Shown: positions 25,499 to 35,904 of the stretch, piece by piece
Numbering within the stretch: position 1 is the first letter of the stretch
Layout of the letters: each line of letters begins with the position of its first letter
Assembly: GCF_018129025.1 (NCBI RefSeq)
Contig: NZ_JAAEDI010000034.1
Coordinates: forward strand, 1 to 62,589
Source of the DNA: Neoroseomonas terrae
GTDB taxonomy: Bacteria > Pseudomonadota > Alphaproteobacteria > Acetobacterales > Acetobacteraceae
DNA length: 62,589 bases
Reading direction: 5' to 3'
Position numbers and translations under genes: made by a program
The notes under the pieces: model-generated
What the model saw: only the letters and a program-made list of their open reading frames with translations
The model's database searches: none
Told to the model about the DNA's origin: nothing

Positions 25499-27073
25499 TC
25501 AGCGCGCCGGACGCACACCCATGGCAACGGTGCGCTCGTCCATGCGCGGATCGTGCGCGAGGCCACGCCGCAGCGCCCAGGTGTTCACGTACTGCATGAG
25601 CTGGATCAGCGGCTCTTCCTCCGCATACAGCGCAACCGCCTCGTGCCAGATCGCCTCGCGCGCCGCATCGTCCAGCGTCTCGGAACCGCGCGCGGCGAGC
25701 GTGTCGAACCTCGCATCCGAATACCGCGCGTTGTTGTTCGCGCCCGTCAGCCGCGACCGATCGCGCGTGGCGAGCGTGTTGACCAGGAAGTTCGATGCCT
25801 CGCCGCTCGACGAGCCCCAGGCGCCGAGCTGCACCGCGAAGTCGAAGCGGGCGCGGCGCGCGACGAAGGCGGTCCAGGGCAGCGCATCGACCTGCGTGCG
25901 CACGCCGATGCGCGTCCACATCTGCGCGACGGCCTGCGCGATGCGCGCATCGTTCGGCCAGCGGTCGTTCGGCGCGGCGAGGGTGACGCGGAAGCCCTCG
26001 GGATAGCCGGCTTCAGCGAGCAACCGGCGCGCCGCGGCGGGGTCGTAGCGGCGCGTCGCCACCTGATTGTTGAAGCCGAAGGCGCCTTCGGGGAGCCACT
26101 GCGCCGTCGCTGTCGCCTCACCCTCCATGATCTGGCTGACGAGGCCCTCGCGGTTGATCGCCATCGAGAGCGCGCGGCGCACGCGCGCGTCCTTGAAGGG
26201 GTTCGCCGGTAGCGGCCGCCCGGCATTGTCGGTGACCAGCGCCAAGCCGCCGTCATTGCCGTAGTCCGGCGCAAGATAGACGGTGCGCAGGCTGGCGATG
26301 GAGGTGACCGTCAGCCGCTGGTCGCGGCGCAGCCGCGCGACGTCGGTGGTCGGGATCTGCTCGATCATGTCCACGTCGCCGGCGAGCAGCGCCGCGGTGC
26401 GTGCGCCGTCATTGCCGACGATGCGATAGGAGACGCGCTGCCAGGGCTGCGCCGGGCCGAACCAGGCGTCGTTGCGCTCGAACTCGACGCGGTCGCCAAG
26501 GCGGTAGGAGACCTGGCGGTACGGTCCGGTGCCGATCGCGACGCGGCCAGCGTTGAAATCCTCGCTGGTCGGATTCTCGCTGACGTGGCGCGCGATGATG
26601 GAGACCGACGACAGGTCGAGCGGCATCAGCGGATGCGGCTGGCGCGTGTGCAGGCGGAAAGTGTGCGGATCGACCACCTCGACGCGCTCGATCGCGCGGA
26701 GGAAGCCGCCGAAGCCGCCCGGGCTGTTCGCGACATTCGGCACGCGGGAGAAGGTGAAGACGACGTCGTCAGCCGTGAAGGGCTTGCCGTCGTGCCAGGT
26801 CACGCCCTCGCGCAGCTTGAATTCCCACACCGTGTCCGACACGGCGCGCCAGGACGTGGCGAGCGACGGGTGAGGGCGCGCATGCCCGTCGCGTTCCACC
26901 AGCCGGTCATAGACATGCATGGTGGCCGCGTTGTTCGGGCCGTAATTGTGATAGTGCGGATCCATCGAGGTGACGGGCGCGCCCGCGCCGATGGTCAGCG
27001 TCTGCGCACCGGCAGCGCCGGTCACGGCGAACAGGATGCCGGCGGCGTAGGCCGCGGTCTTCATACGCTTCAC
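25499..27073 (-). CDS. ABC transporter substrate-binding protein, family 5 (peptide type), paralogue 1
   Basis: The 524-residue protein has a leader (AAYAAGILFAVTGAAGAQ) and the same fold and motifs as its neighbour: PHPSLATSWRAVSDTVWEF, KLREGVTWHDGKPFTADDVV, ANSPGGFGGFLRAIERVEVV and RRALSMAINREGLVSQIM. The GTG start at 27073 is preferred over ATG 27064 because GGGAG lies 8 bases before it. The two proteins align along their whole length with most positions identical, so they arose by tandem duplication, with ligand-site drift likely. A strong terminator for the sdh operon separates it from sdhB. Confidence 0.92.
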   Translation of the reverse strand: MKRMKTAAYAAGILFAVTGAAGAQTLTIGAGAPVTSMDPHYHNYGPNNAATMHVYDRLVERDGHARPHPSLATSWRAVSDTVWEFKLREGVTWHDGKPFTADDVVFTFSRVPNVANSPGGFGGFLRAIERVEVVDPHTFRLHTRQPHPLMPLDLSSVSIIARHVSENPTSEDFNAGRVAIGTGPYRQVSYRLGDRVEFERNDAWFGPAQPWQRVSYRIVGNDGARTAALLAGDVDMIEQIPTTDVARLRRDQRLTVTSIASLRTVYLAPDYGNDGGLALVTDNAGRPLPANPFKDARVRRALSMAINREGLVSQIMEGEATATAQWLPEGAFGFNNQVATRRYDPAAARRLLAEAGYPEGFRVTLAAPNDRWPNDARIAQAVAQMWTRIGVRTQVDALPWTAFVARRARFDFAVQLGAWGSSSGEASNFLVNTLATRDRSRLTGANNNARYSDARFDTLAARGSETLDDAAREAIWHEAVALYAEEEPLIQLMQYVNTWALRRGLAHDPRMDERTVAMGVRPAR

Positions 27074-27158
27074 GATTGAGTCTCCCGGTCTCGTATTCGA
27101 CCGGCATCGCCTCCGTGTTGGCGGGCAACATCGCAGCGGCGGGCCGGTGTGGAAAGCT

Positions 27159-27192
27159 GAAAAAAGAAGGGGAGGAGCTTGTGGCTCCTCCC
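27159..27192 (-). terminator. rho-independent terminator of the sdh operon
   Basis: On the minus strand GGGAGGAGC pairs with GCTCCTCCC (27184-27192 with 27170-27178, 5-nt loop) and is followed by CTTCTTTTTT. It lies 28 bases past the sdhB stop. This is the most textbook terminator in the window. Confidence 0.9.
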
Positions 27193-27220
27193 GCTTCTCA
27201 TGCGTCTTGCCGCCGGAGGT

Positions 27221-28003
27221 TCAACCCTGGCGTTCGACCATCAGCTTCTTGATCTCGCCGATCGCCTGCGCCGGGTTCAGCCCCTTCGGGCAGGTCCGCG
27301 TGCAGTTCATGATGGTGTGGCAGCGATACAGCTTGAACGGATCTTCCAGCGCATCCAACCGGTCGCCGGTGTGTTCGTCGCGGCTGTCGGCGATCCAGCG
27401 ATAGGCCTGCAGCAGCACCGCGGGGCCAAGGTAGCGGTCACCGTTCCACCAATAGGACGGGCAGGCCGTCGAGCAGCAGAAGCACAGGATGCATTCCCAT
27501 AGCCCGTCGAGTTTCGCGCGCTCCTCCTTGGATTGCAGACGCTCGCTGTCGGGCGGCGGGGGGGTGTCGGCCTTCAGCCAGGGCTCGACGGAGCGGAGCT
27601 GCGCATAGACCTGCGAGAGATCCGGCACGAGGTCCTTCACCACCGGCATGTGCGGCAGCGGGGTGATGCGGCAGTCGCCCGTCACATCCTCGATCGGCTT
27701 GAGGCAGGCGAGGGTGTTCAGCCCGTCGATGTTCATCGCGCAGGAGCCGCAGATGCCCTCGCGGCAGGACCGGCGGAAGGTGAGGGTGGTGTCGACCTCG
27801 TTCTTGATCTTGATCAGCGCGTCGAGAACCATCGGGCCACAGGCGTCGAGGTCGATCTCGTAGGTATCGGTGCGCGGATTGGCGCCGCCATCCGGATCCC
27901 AGCGATAGATCTTGAACGCCTTGACGTTCTTGGCACCGGCCGGCGCGGAATAGGTGCGGCCCTCGCCGACCGTGGAGTTCTTCGGAAGCGTGAAGGTGGC
28001 CAT
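27221..28003 (-). CDS. sdhB: succinate dehydrogenase iron-sulfur subunit
   Basis: The 260-residue protein has an N-terminal ferredoxin domain with [2Fe-2S] cysteines in [16 protein letters not shown] plus the later Cys of TLAC. The C-terminal domain has [16 protein letters not shown] and [17 protein letters not shown] for the [4Fe-4S] and [3Fe-4S] clusters. It passes electrons from the flavin subunit to ubiquinone on the inner membrane face (complex II). It is the last gene of sdhC-sdhD-sdhA-sdhB, 14 bases after sdhA, and is followed by a clear terminator. Confidence 0.97.
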   Translation of the reverse strand: MATFTLPKNSTVGEGRTYSAPAGAKNVKAFKIYRWDPDGGANPRTDTYEIDLDACGPMVLDALIKIKNEVDTTLTFRRSCREGICGSCAMNIDGLNTLACLKPIEDVTGDCRITPLPHMPVVKDLVPDLSQVYAQLRSVEPWLKADTPPPPDSERLQSKEERAKLDGLWECILCFCCSTACPSYWWNGDRYLGPAVLLQAYRWIADSRDEHTGDRLDALEDPFKLYRCHTIMNCTRTCPKGLNPAQAIGEIKKLMVERQG

Positions 28004-28017
28004 CTGGTCGGTTGTCC

Positions 28018-29826
28018 TCAGTACACGCGCGGCTTCGGCGGGAAGACCTGCACTTCGTTCGTCAGCGTGCGCATCTTCACGTCGCGGTAGTCCAGGCTGA
28101 CGGCGTAGTTGTCGTCCACGCGCGCCAGGGTGTGCTTCATCCAGTTCTGGTCGTCGCGCTCGGGGTAGTCCTCATGCGCGTGCGCCCCGCGACTCTCATG
28201 GCGCGCCTCGGCGCCATGGATCGTCGTCAGCGCGTTGCCGATCAGGTTGTCGAGTTCCAGCGCCTCCATCAGGTCGCTGTTCCAGATTAGGGAGCGGTCG
28301 GCGATCTTGATGTCGGCATAGCCGGCGGCGACCTTGTCCATCTTCTCCACGCCTTCCTTCAGCAGTTCGGAAGTGCGGAAGACGGCGGCGTGGGTCTGCA
28401 TGGCGCGCTGCATCGTCAGGCGCAGGTCGGACACCGAGGTGCTGCCTTTCGCATTGCGCACGCGGTCGAACCGGTCGAGCGAGGCCTCGCCGGCCTTGGG
28501 CGGCAACGGTGCCTGGGTCGCACCCGCCTTGATCGTCTCCGCCGCGCGATGCGCCGCGGCGCGGCCGAACACCACCAGGTCGAGCAACGAGTTGGTGCCG
28601 AGCCGGTTCGCACCATGCACGGAGACCGACGCCGCCTCGCCCACCGCCATGAGGCCGGGCACGACGCGGTCCTGGTCGGTGCCGGTGGCGGCCAGCACTT
28701 CGCAGTGAATGTTCGTGGGGATGCCGCCCATGTTGTAGTGGACGGTCGGGAGCATCGGGATCGGCTCCTTCGTCACATCCACGCCGGCGAAGATCTTCGC
28801 CGTCTCGGAAATGCCGGGCAGCCGCTCATGCAGGATCTCGGCACCAAGGTGTTCGAGATGCAGGTGGATGTGGTCCTTGTGCGGACCGACGCCGCGGCCC
28901 TCGCGGATCTCCATCGACATGGCGCGGGAGACGACGTCGCGGGAGGCGAGGTCCTTCGCCGTCGGCGCGTAGCGCTCCATGAAGCGCTCGCCCTCGGAAT
29001 TGGTGAGGTAGCCGCCTTCGCCGCGGGCGCCCTCGGTCACGAGGCAGCCCGAGCCGTAGATGCCGGTCGGGTGGAACTGCACGAACTCATTGTCCTGCAG
29101 CGGCAGGCCGGCGCGCAGGATCATGCCGCCGCCATCGCCCGTGCAGGTATGCGCCGAGGTACAGGAAAAGTAGGCGCGGCCGTAGCCGCCGGTGGCGAGC
29201 ACTACAGTCTGTGCGCGGAAGCGATGCATCGAACCGTCTTCCAGGTTCCACGCCATGACGCCGCGGCAGACGCCTTCCTCCATGATGAGGTCGAGGGCGA
29301 AATACTCGACGAAGAACTCACAATTATGCTTCAGCGACTGCTGGTACAGCGTGTGCAGGATCGCGTGGCCCGTGCGGTCGGCGGCGGCGCAGGCCCGCAT
29401 CGCCGGCTCCTTGCCGTAATGCGTCATGTGGCCGCCGAAGGGGCGCTGGTAGATCCTGCCGTCCTCGGTGCGGCTGAACGGCACGCCGAAGTGTTCCAGC
29501 TCGATGATCGCCGGCACCGCCTCGCGGCACATGTATTCGATGGCGTCCTGGTCGCCCAGCCAGTCCGACCCCTTCACGGTGTCGTACATGTGCCAGCGCC
29601 AGTCGTCCTCGCCCATGTTGCCGAGCGAGGCGCCGACGCCGCCCTGCGCGGCCACGGTGTGCGAGCGCGTGGGGAACACCTTGGTGATGCAGGCGGTGGA
29701 AAGCCCCGCCGCGCCCATGCCGAAGGTGGCCCGCAGCCCCGCGCCGCCCGCGCCCACCACGACGACGTCGTAGGTGTGGTCCACGATGCGGTAGGCGCCG
29801 TTCGAAGGCTTGCTGATCGCGTTCAT
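28018..29826 (-). CDS. sdhA: succinate dehydrogenase flavoprotein subunit
   Basis: The 602-residue protein has the FAD-binding motif [15 protein letters not shown] near residues 21-35, the covalent-flavin histidine region [37 protein letters not shown] and [14 protein letters not shown] around the active site. It oxidises succinate to fumarate in the TCA cycle. It follows sdhD and precedes sdhB in the same operon. Length and motifs match complex II flavoproteins of alphaproteobacteria. Confidence 0.97.
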   Translation of the reverse strand: MNAISKPSNGAYRIVDHTYDVVVVGAGGAGLRATFGMGAAGLSTACITKVFPTRSHTVAAQGGVGASLGNMGEDDWRWHMYDTVKGSDWLGDQDAIEYMCREAVPAIIELEHFGVPFSRTEDGRIYQRPFGGHMTHYGKEPAMRACAAADRTGHAILHTLYQQSLKHNCEFFVEYFALDLIMEEGVCRGVMAWNLEDGSMHRFRAQTVVLATGGYGRAYFSCTSAHTCTGDGGGMILRAGLPLQDNEFVQFHPTGIYGSGCLVTEGARGEGGYLTNSEGERFMERYAPTAKDLASRDVVSRAMSMEIREGRGVGPHKDHIHLHLEHLGAEILHERLPGISETAKIFAGVDVTKEPIPMLPTVHYNMGGIPTNIHCEVLAATGTDQDRVVPGLMAVGEAASVSVHGANRLGTNSLLDLVVFGRAAAHRAAETIKAGATQAPLPPKAGEASLDRFDRVRNAKGSTSVSDLRLTMQRAMQTHAAVFRTSELLKEGVEKMDKVAAGYADIKIADRSLIWNSDLMEALELDNLIGNALTTIHGAEARHESRGAHAHEDYPERDDQNWMKHTLARVDDNYAVSLDYRDVKMRTLTNEVQVFPPKPRVY

Positions 29827-29929
29827 CGCATCCGTCTCGCTTATCGTCCACGGCGCGGGGCGGATCGCCCCGGCTGCCGTCCTCTGTCAGTCCACATCTG
29901 GGCCGTCATCGCGGCCCCGCCAGCCCCGG

Positions 29930-30322
29930 TCAGAGCGCGATCCGCAGGACGGCGATCGTCGCCGTCAGCCACAGCAGGAAGCACGCGCCCTTGATCGCCA
30001 TCAGCGTGCCGAGCTTCGCGAGGTCGCCGCGCACGTAGTCCTCGACCACTTCCTGCAGCCCATAGGCCGTGTGGTGGAAGGCGGCGGCGAGGAAGGCGAG
30101 CAGCATCACCGTGTTGAATGGCCGGCCGATCCAGATGGTCGCCTCCAGCCAGGTCGCATCCGGCATGCGGGCCAGCGCGAAGACCAGCCAGATCGTCAGC
30201 GGCAGCAGCGCCATCGAGGTGACGCGCATCATCCACCAGTGATGCGTGCCGCCCTTGGCGGCGCCCAGGCCGCGCACGCGGCCGAGCGGGGAACGGAGGG
30301 AGCGTATCTGCGGCGCGGCCAT
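29930..30322 (-). CDS. sdhD: succinate dehydrogenase membrane anchor subunit D
   Basis: The 130-residue protein has three predicted helices (MALLPLTIWLVFALARM, TVMLLAFLAAAFHHTAYGLQ, GACFLLWLTATIAVLRI). The second ends in HHTAYGLQEVVEDY, which carries the heme-ligand histidine and the conserved Tyr/Asp near the quinone site. It anchors SdhAB to the membrane together with SdhC. ATG 30322 is chosen because upstream in-frame sequence belongs to sdhC in another frame; it begins 5 bases past the sdhC stop. Confidence 0.93.
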   Translation of the reverse strand: MAAPQIRSLRSPLGRVRGLGAAKGGTHHWWMMRVTSMALLPLTIWLVFALARMPDATWLEATIWIGRPFNTVMLLAFLAAAFHHTAYGLQEVVEDYVRGDLAKLGTLMAIKGACFLLWLTATIAVLRIAL

Positions 30323-30327
30323 CGGCG

Positions 30328-30774
30328 TCAGATCCAGGTCAGGAACATGATGAACCAGGTCAGCGCCGTCAGCGCCGCGGTGCCGAGCAGCACCACCCGG
30401 CCGGTGAGGTAGGTCGTCGGCAGATCGAAGCCGCGGCCGCTGTCCCAGTACAGGTGACGGATGCCGTTCAGCGTGTGGTACCAGGCGACCGCCGTCAGGC
30501 CGAGCAGGCCGAGCACGCCCAGGAAGGAGGAGAAGAACCACATCGCCCCGTTGTAGGCGGCTTCACCGGAGGCCGTGGCGGCCAGCCACCACACCAGGAA
30601 AATGAGGCCGATCGACCAGACGACGCCGGTGATGCGATGGGTGATGGAAAGCGCCGAGGTCATCTGCATCATGTCATAGGCTTGCAGATGCGGCGACAGT
30701 GGGCGGCGGACGAGGCTGCCGTCCGACCGGCGGCCGACCATCACGGCCTCGCGCGTGTCGGTGATCTTCGACAT
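30328..30774 (-). CDS. sdhC: succinate dehydrogenase cytochrome b556 subunit C
   Basis: The 148-residue protein has an N-terminal RPLSPHLQAYDMMQMTSALS followed by SITHRITGVVWSIGL, the SdhC signature with the Ser and Arg of the quinone site. Three membrane helices follow, with the heme-ligand region WYHTLNGIRHLYWDSG. It is the first gene of sdhCDAB. A candidate promoter lies about 60 bases upstream. With SdhD it holds heme b and the ubiquinone site. Confidence 0.95.
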   Translation of the reverse strand: MSKITDTREAVMVGRRSDGSLVRRPLSPHLQAYDMMQMTSALSITHRITGVVWSIGLIFLVWWLAATASGEAAYNGAMWFFSSFLGVLGLLGLTAVAWYHTLNGIRHLYWDSGRGFDLPTTYLTGRVVLLGTAALTALTWFIMFLTWI

Positions 30775-30835
30775 GGGTCAACTCCAGTGGGCCGCTTCCC
30801 CGATCCCCGAGCCGAGGGTCGGCCTTGTCCCGGTC

Positions 30836-30865
30836 CTTGTATGGTGGGCTGCCGGATAGCGTCAA
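30836..30865 (-). promoter_or_regulatory. candidate sigma-70 promoter of sdhCDAB
   Basis: On the minus strand TTGACG (30865-30860) and TACAAG (30841-30836) are separated by 18 bases, 61 bases upstream of the sdhC ATG. The -35 fits well, the -10 only partly. Confidence 0.45.
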
Positions 30866-30893
30866 ATCCGCGGCGGGACTTTCTGCCGCCACG

Positions 30894-30916
30894 GCAAGTA
30901 CTTGCGAGGCGCTCGC
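30894..30916. other. overlapping palindromes between FkbM-like gene and sdh promoter
   Basis: GCAAGTACTTGC (30894-30905) is a perfect 12-bp palindrome, and GCGAG-gcg-CTCGC (30904-30916) partly overlaps it. They sit just upstream of the candidate sdh promoter and 22 bases after the stop of the FkbM-like gene, so they could be an operator or an end-of-gene hairpin. Confidence 0.35.
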
Positions 30917-30938
30917 AACAAACGCCGCCGCGCCCGCG

Positions 30939-31781
30939 CTACATGCCGAGCGCCTGTCGCAGCCGCGCCAAAATCCCCGGGCGCGCCGGAACGGCCGGGG
31001 CCGGGGCCGGGCTGCGCGCCGGGTAGCGCAGGATCATCTTGTACTCGAGGGGGTTGAACATCCCTTCCGGCGTGAACGGTCCGGTGAAGTGGTCGCCCAC
31101 GAGGTCGGAACGGACGTAGAAGCCGTTCGCCGAGCAGAGCCCACAGCCGACGAGCACGTAGCCCCTGCGTGCGGCGAGCGCCGCCATGGAGGTGATCGAC
31201 GCGCCGTAGGGCGCCTCGCCGGAGGCCGGATCCCAGCGGAAATCCGTGTCGTACGGCATCTCCCAGGCGACGCCCGGCGGGAAGGTATGGTTGTGCTCGA
31301 TGCAGACCAGGCGCGGCGAGATCGCGTCGATCGCCTCGAACACGTGATGGTCGTTGCTGTCGATGTCGATGCTCAGAAAGTCGATCTCGCCGGTGACGCC
31401 TTGCTCCTTGAGGATTGCGTTGATGTTGTCGGGCGTCACGAAGGTCTCGACGAAGCGCACTTGGCCGCTGGCGATCTGCGCGCGGAACTTCTCCCGGACG
31501 AGCGGTGCGTAGTTCGGGTTGCCTTCCATCCACAGGCCGGTCCAGCCCTGGTCGAGCAGGTAGTGCGTATTGTTTTCGCTGCCGCTTTCGCAGCCGAACT
31601 CCACGAAGCGCCGGTCGGTCGTGCCGATCAGCGAAAAGATGCGCTCGATGATGCCGTCCTCGTCGGACTGGCTGTGGACCTTGAAGCCGTGCCATTCGAG
31701 GCGGGTGCGATCGCCGCCGGTTCTCTGCTGCGTATACTGGTCGATCTCAGCCTGTGACAGCGGCGCCGGCTCATCCGACAT
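30939..31781 (-). CDS. FkbM-like methyltransferase family protein
   Basis: The 280-residue protein has a class I methyltransferase core. RFVEFGCESGSENNTHYLL fills the place of motif I, GLWMEGNPNYAPLVREKF the acidic second strand, and DFLSIDIDSNDHHVFEAI the motif IV region seen in FkbM-type proteins. A C-terminal Pro/Ala tail ends the protein. Such proteins often methylate sugars or surface glycans, but many members lack an assigned substrate. ATG 31781 has GGGGGAT seven bases upstream. It stands alone, divergent from an MFS gene. Confidence 0.7.
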   Translation of the reverse strand: MSDEPAPLSQAEIDQYTQQRTGGDRTRLEWHGFKVHSQSDEDGIIERIFSLIGTTDRRFVEFGCESGSENNTHYLLDQGWTGLWMEGNPNYAPLVREKFRAQIASGQVRFVETFVTPDNINAILKEQGVTGEIDFLSIDIDSNDHHVFEAIDAISPRLVCIEHNHTFPPGVAWEMPYDTDFRWDPASGEAPYGASITSMAALAARRGYVLVGCGLCSANGFYVRSDLVGDHFTGPFTPEGMFNPLEYKMILRYPARSPAPAPAVPARPGILARLRQALGM

Positions 31782-32053
31782 GCAAATCCCCCGGTTTCGC
31801 GCGGAAGCATAGGAAGGGTGGGCTTCCGGGCGAAGTGCGTTTCTGTCGGACCGCCCCGCGGCCCGTCGTGGCCACGGCCCTGCACCGGACGACCGCAACA
31901 TCGCGCCGTGACGGCGCGGCGGAGGACGAAAGGCCCACGGGCGGTCGATCCGGACCCATTGCCCGCATGGAGGGAATGTTAGGCTGCCGCACCGTTGACG
32001 GGGAAGCATCCTGCGCTCAGCCTGGAGGATACTTCACAGGCCAGGGTCGAACC

Positions 32054-33283
32054 ATGCCCGCCGAGACCTCCAAACCCGCCGGAATCGGCCAGGATGCGCG
32101 GATCATCACGCTGATTGGCACGGGACATTTCCTGTCCCATTTCTACATGCTGACCCTGCCGCCGCTGTTCTTCTTCTGGCGCGACGAATTCCACGTCTCC
32201 TTCGCCGAGCTCGGCCTGGCGGTCGCGCTGATGTCGGGCACCACGGCGCTGCTGCAGACCCCGGTCGGCTTCTGGGTCGACAGGCATGGCGCGCGGCCCT
32301 TCCTGGTGGGCGGCACGCTGCTGATGGCGCTGTCGGTCTCGGCCATGGCGTTCGCGCCTGGGATCTGGGCGATCTGGCTGCTCGCGGTGCTGTCGGGCAT
32401 CGGCAATTCCGTGATCCACCCGGCGGATTACGCGATCCTGGCCGGGTCGATCGACAAGACGCGTATGGGTCGCGCCTTCGCGCTGCATACCTTCACCGGC
32501 AATCTCGGCTTCGCGCTGGCGCCGCCGGTCATCGCGTTGCTCGCCGCGGCGATGGGCTGGCGGATGGCACTGCTGTCGGTGGGGCTGCTCGGCATCCCGG
32601 TCGTCGTGGCGATCCTGCTGCAGTCGCGCATCCTGAAGGAGCAGCCGAAGAAGCCGGTCGTCGAGGGTGGGCCGAGCGGGCGGGAATTGCTGCTCTCCCG
32701 CCCCATTCTGCTGTTCTTCGCCTTCTTCCTGCTGTCGTCCATGGCGGGCTCCGGCATCCAGGCCTGGGTCATCACCGTGCTCGGCAAGCTGTGGGGCACG
32801 CCGGTTGCCGTCGGCTCGATGGTGCTGACCGGGTACATGATCGGTGCGACAGGCGGGACGCTGGTCGGCGGCTGGGTCGCCGACACCTCGAAGCGCAACC
32901 TGATCGGCTTCGTCGTCGTGCTGACGGGCTTCGCCATGGCGATGATCCTCGCCCTCGGCCTGATGCCGATGCCCGAGGTCCTGCTGCCCGTCGTGGGCTT
33001 CCTCGGTGGCCTTGCGATGGGCGCTTCCCGCACGCCGCGCGACGTGATGCTGAAGGATGCCTCGCCGCCGGGCGAGATCGGCAAGGTGTTCGGATTCGTC
33101 TCCTCCGGCCTGCCGCTCGGATCGGCCATCACGCCGGTGCCGCTCGGCTTCCTGATCGACATGGGCTATCCGGTGCTCGTGTTGCCTGTGGTCGCCCTGC
33201 TGCTCGGATTGTCACTGCTCTGCGCCGGATCGGCGCAGTCGGAGGCGCGCAGCCGCCGGGCGGCGACCGTCCCGGCGGAGTGA
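32054..33283 (+). CDS. MFS transporter
   Basis: The 409-residue protein has twelve hydrophobic helices and the MFS loop signature WVDRHGARPFLVGGTLLMAL between helices 2 and 3, with a related loop WVADTSKRNLIGFV in the second half. A short charged loop (KEQPKKPVVEGGPSGRE) separates the halves. LPPLFFFWRDEF near the first helix and NSVIHPADYAILAGSI recall the fosmidomycin-resistance-like group, but the substrate is unknown. ATG 32054 follows an AGGG site. The stop is 10 bases from the TRIC-type gene, so the two may be co-transcribed. Confidence 0.85.
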   Translation: MPAETSKPAGIGQDARIITLIGTGHFLSHFYMLTLPPLFFFWRDEFHVSFAELGLAVALMSGTTALLQTPVGFWVDRHGARPFLVGGTLLMALSVSAMAFAPGIWAIWLLAVLSGIGNSVIHPADYAILAGSIDKTRMGRAFALHTFTGNLGFALAPPVIALLAAAMGWRMALLSVGLLGIPVVVAILLQSRILKEQPKKPVVEGGPSGRELLLSRPILLFFAFFLLSSMAGSGIQAWVITVLGKLWGTPVAVGSMVLTGYMIGATGGTLVGGWVADTSKRNLIGFVVVLTGFAMAMILALGLMPMPEVLLPVVGFLGGLAMGASRTPRDVMLKDASPPGEIGKVFGFVSSGLPLGSAITPVPLGFLIDMGYPVLVLPVVALLLGLSLLCAGSAQSEARSRRAATVPAE

Positions 33284-33293
33284 CCGCCGGCAC

Positions 33294-33938
33294 GTGACTG
33301 TCTTCGACGATCTGCTCGATGCGCTGACCTGGGCGGCGGTGGCGGTGCTGGCCGTCGCCGGCGCGCTGAGCGCGTCGCGCAAGCAGCTCGATCCCGTCGG
33401 CTTCATGCTGATCGCCTGCATCTGCGCCTTCGGGGGCGGTACGGTGCGGGATCTCATCCTGGGACAGCCGGTGTTCTGGCTGGCGCAGCCGGGCATGGTG
33501 GCGCTGGCGGCGGGGTTGGCGCTGGCCGTCTTCGTCACCGCGCATCTGGTCGAGCGGCGCTTCGTGCTGCTGCTCTGGGCCGACGCCGTGGGCCTCGGCC
33601 TGTTCGCCGTGCTGGGGGCGGAGAAGGCGCTCAGCGTCGGCGCCGCGCCCTGGGTCGCCGTGCTGATGGGCACCATCACCGCCACGGCCGGCGGCATGCT
33701 GCGCGACATCATCTGCGCCGAGACCCCGCTGGTGCTGCGGCGGGAGATCTACGTAACGGCGGCGGCGCTGGGCGCGGCCTGCGCGGCACTGCTGCACTAT
33801 CACGGGGTCGAGCGCACGGTCGCGTTGTCCTGTGGCATCGCGCTCGGCTTCGGGACGCGCGCCGCCGCCATCCTCGGCGGCTGGTCCCTGCCGACCTACC
33901 GGGCCCGGCCCGGTAGGGAGTATCCCGACCAGCGATGA
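33294..33938 (+). CDS. trimeric intracellular cation (TRIC/UPF0126) channel family protein
   Basis: The 214-residue protein consists of two repeated three-helix units and a seventh helix. The glycine-rich motifs CAFGGGTVRDLILG and TATAGGMLRDIICAE are the hallmark of bacterial TRIC-type (UPF0126/YicG) proteins. They form homotrimeric cation-permeable channels in the inner membrane; the physiological ion is unclear. The start is GTG at 33294, ten bases after the MFS stop. It converges with the phosphotransferase-like gene. Confidence 0.9.
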   Translation: MTVFDDLLDALTWAAVAVLAVAGALSASRKQLDPVGFMLIACICAFGGGTVRDLILGQPVFWLAQPGMVALAAGLALAVFVTAHLVERRFVLLLWADAVGLGLFAVLGAEKALSVGAAPWVAVLMGTITATAGGMLRDIICAETPLVLRREIYVTAAALGAACAALLHYHGVERTVALSCGIALGFGTRAAAILGGWSLPTYRARPGREYPDQR

Positions 33939-33954
33939 CCGCCGCGGCGCTCGC

Positions 33955-34758
33955 TCATCCCCAGGTCAGCGGATCGAGCCGGAGGTAGAAGGCGAGGCGT
34001 TCGCGATCCGGCGGCCCGATGCCGGGCGCGGAGGACAGGAGGTCGAAGGCGCGGGAGGCCTGCTCCGGCGAGGTCCAGGACTCGCCGGCATTGGCGAGCA
34101 GCAGCGCCAGATCGGCATGACGGTCGGCCCGGCCGAGCCGGCCGAGGTCGATCACGCCGGTGCACCGCGATGTCGCCGGGTCGATCATCAGATTGGGCAG
34201 GCAGGGGTCGCCATGACAAACGACGCGATCGAGGGCCTCCTGCTCCAGCCTCGCTGGCAGTTCCGCTTCAATGCGCGCGAGCAGGCGTTCGGCAGGGATG
34301 GCCCGATCTTCGTCGGGCAGGAAATCCGGATTGACCGCCTGACGCTTGACGACGTCGGCAGCGCGCTCGGCCATGCGTGCAAGGCCCCGGTCGAACGGGC
34401 ATTCATCGACGGGCAGGGCATGCAGGCTTGCAAGCTGCTCGAGCATGATCGGCCATGCCGCCAGCAGCGCTTCCCCGCCAAGCGCCGCCACCGGCACGCC
34501 GGGGATCGTCGTCATCTCCAGCCAGGCGCCGTGTTCCGTCTCACGCCAGCCGACCACCTCGGGCGCGCGGATACCGCGCCCGCCCAGCCATGCGAGCCGA
34601 TCGCGCTCGCCGGCGAGTTCATCGGCGCGGTCCGGCGGTACGGCCTTGGCGTGGGCGAAACCATCCGTCCGCCGGAAGATCCGGGCGCCCGATTCCCCGG
34701 ACCTGACCGGCAGCCATGCCTGCCCGGAGCGTTCGAGCATCGCTGCCAGACCGTCCAT
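33955..34758 (-). CDS. APH(3'')-like aminoglycoside O-phosphotransferase family protein
   Basis: The 267-residue protein has a protein-kinase-like fold with the catalytic motif VVCHGDPCLPNLMID and the metal-binding segment GVIDLGRLGRADRHADLALL. These are characteristic of streptomycin 3''-phosphotransferases and relatives. The N-terminal lobe has FRRTDGFAHAKAVPP with the ATP-contacting lysine. It would phosphorylate an aminoglycoside or a natural analogue, but environmental homologues often have other small-molecule substrates. It is chromosomal with no mobile element around it and normal GC, which argues for an intrinsic gene rather than a recent resistance cassette. Confidence 0.8.
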   Translation of the reverse strand: MDGLAAMLERSGQAWLPVRSGESGARIFRRTDGFAHAKAVPPDRADELAGERDRLAWLGGRGIRAPEVVGWRETEHGAWLEMTTIPGVPVAALGGEALLAAWPIMLEQLASLHALPVDECPFDRGLARMAERAADVVKRQAVNPDFLPDEDRAIPAERLLARIEAELPARLEQEALDRVVCHGDPCLPNLMIDPATSRCTGVIDLGRLGRADRHADLALLLANAGESWTSPEQASRAFDLLSSAPGIGPPDRERLAFYLRLDPLTWG

Positions 34759-34785
34759 GCGGTCAGCGCGCTTCGCTTCCGTGCG

Positions 34786-35808
<1,023 letters not shown>

Positions 35809-35863
35809 GTGGCGCCCCTTTCGTGTGAACCCGCGCGGTCTAGCAGCGCCGGCGGTGCCGCCG

Positions 35864-35890
35864 CCAGGGAAGGCCGTGGCCCGTCCCTGG
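35864..35890 (-). terminator. hairpin after the SDR gene
   Basis: CCAGGGA (35864-35870) and TCCCTGG (35884-35890) pair around 13 bases, about 15 bases beyond the SDR stop and upstream of asd. No T-run is present. Confidence 0.4.
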
Positions 35891-35904
35891 CGCGTCCCGG
35901 CGTT

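Noticed and set aside
25422..25919. N-terminal extension of the peptide-binding protein
   Set aside because: The added 166 residues run antisense-like over the end of the upstream paralogue and lack a signal peptide; ATG 25421 has a good ribosome site and leader.
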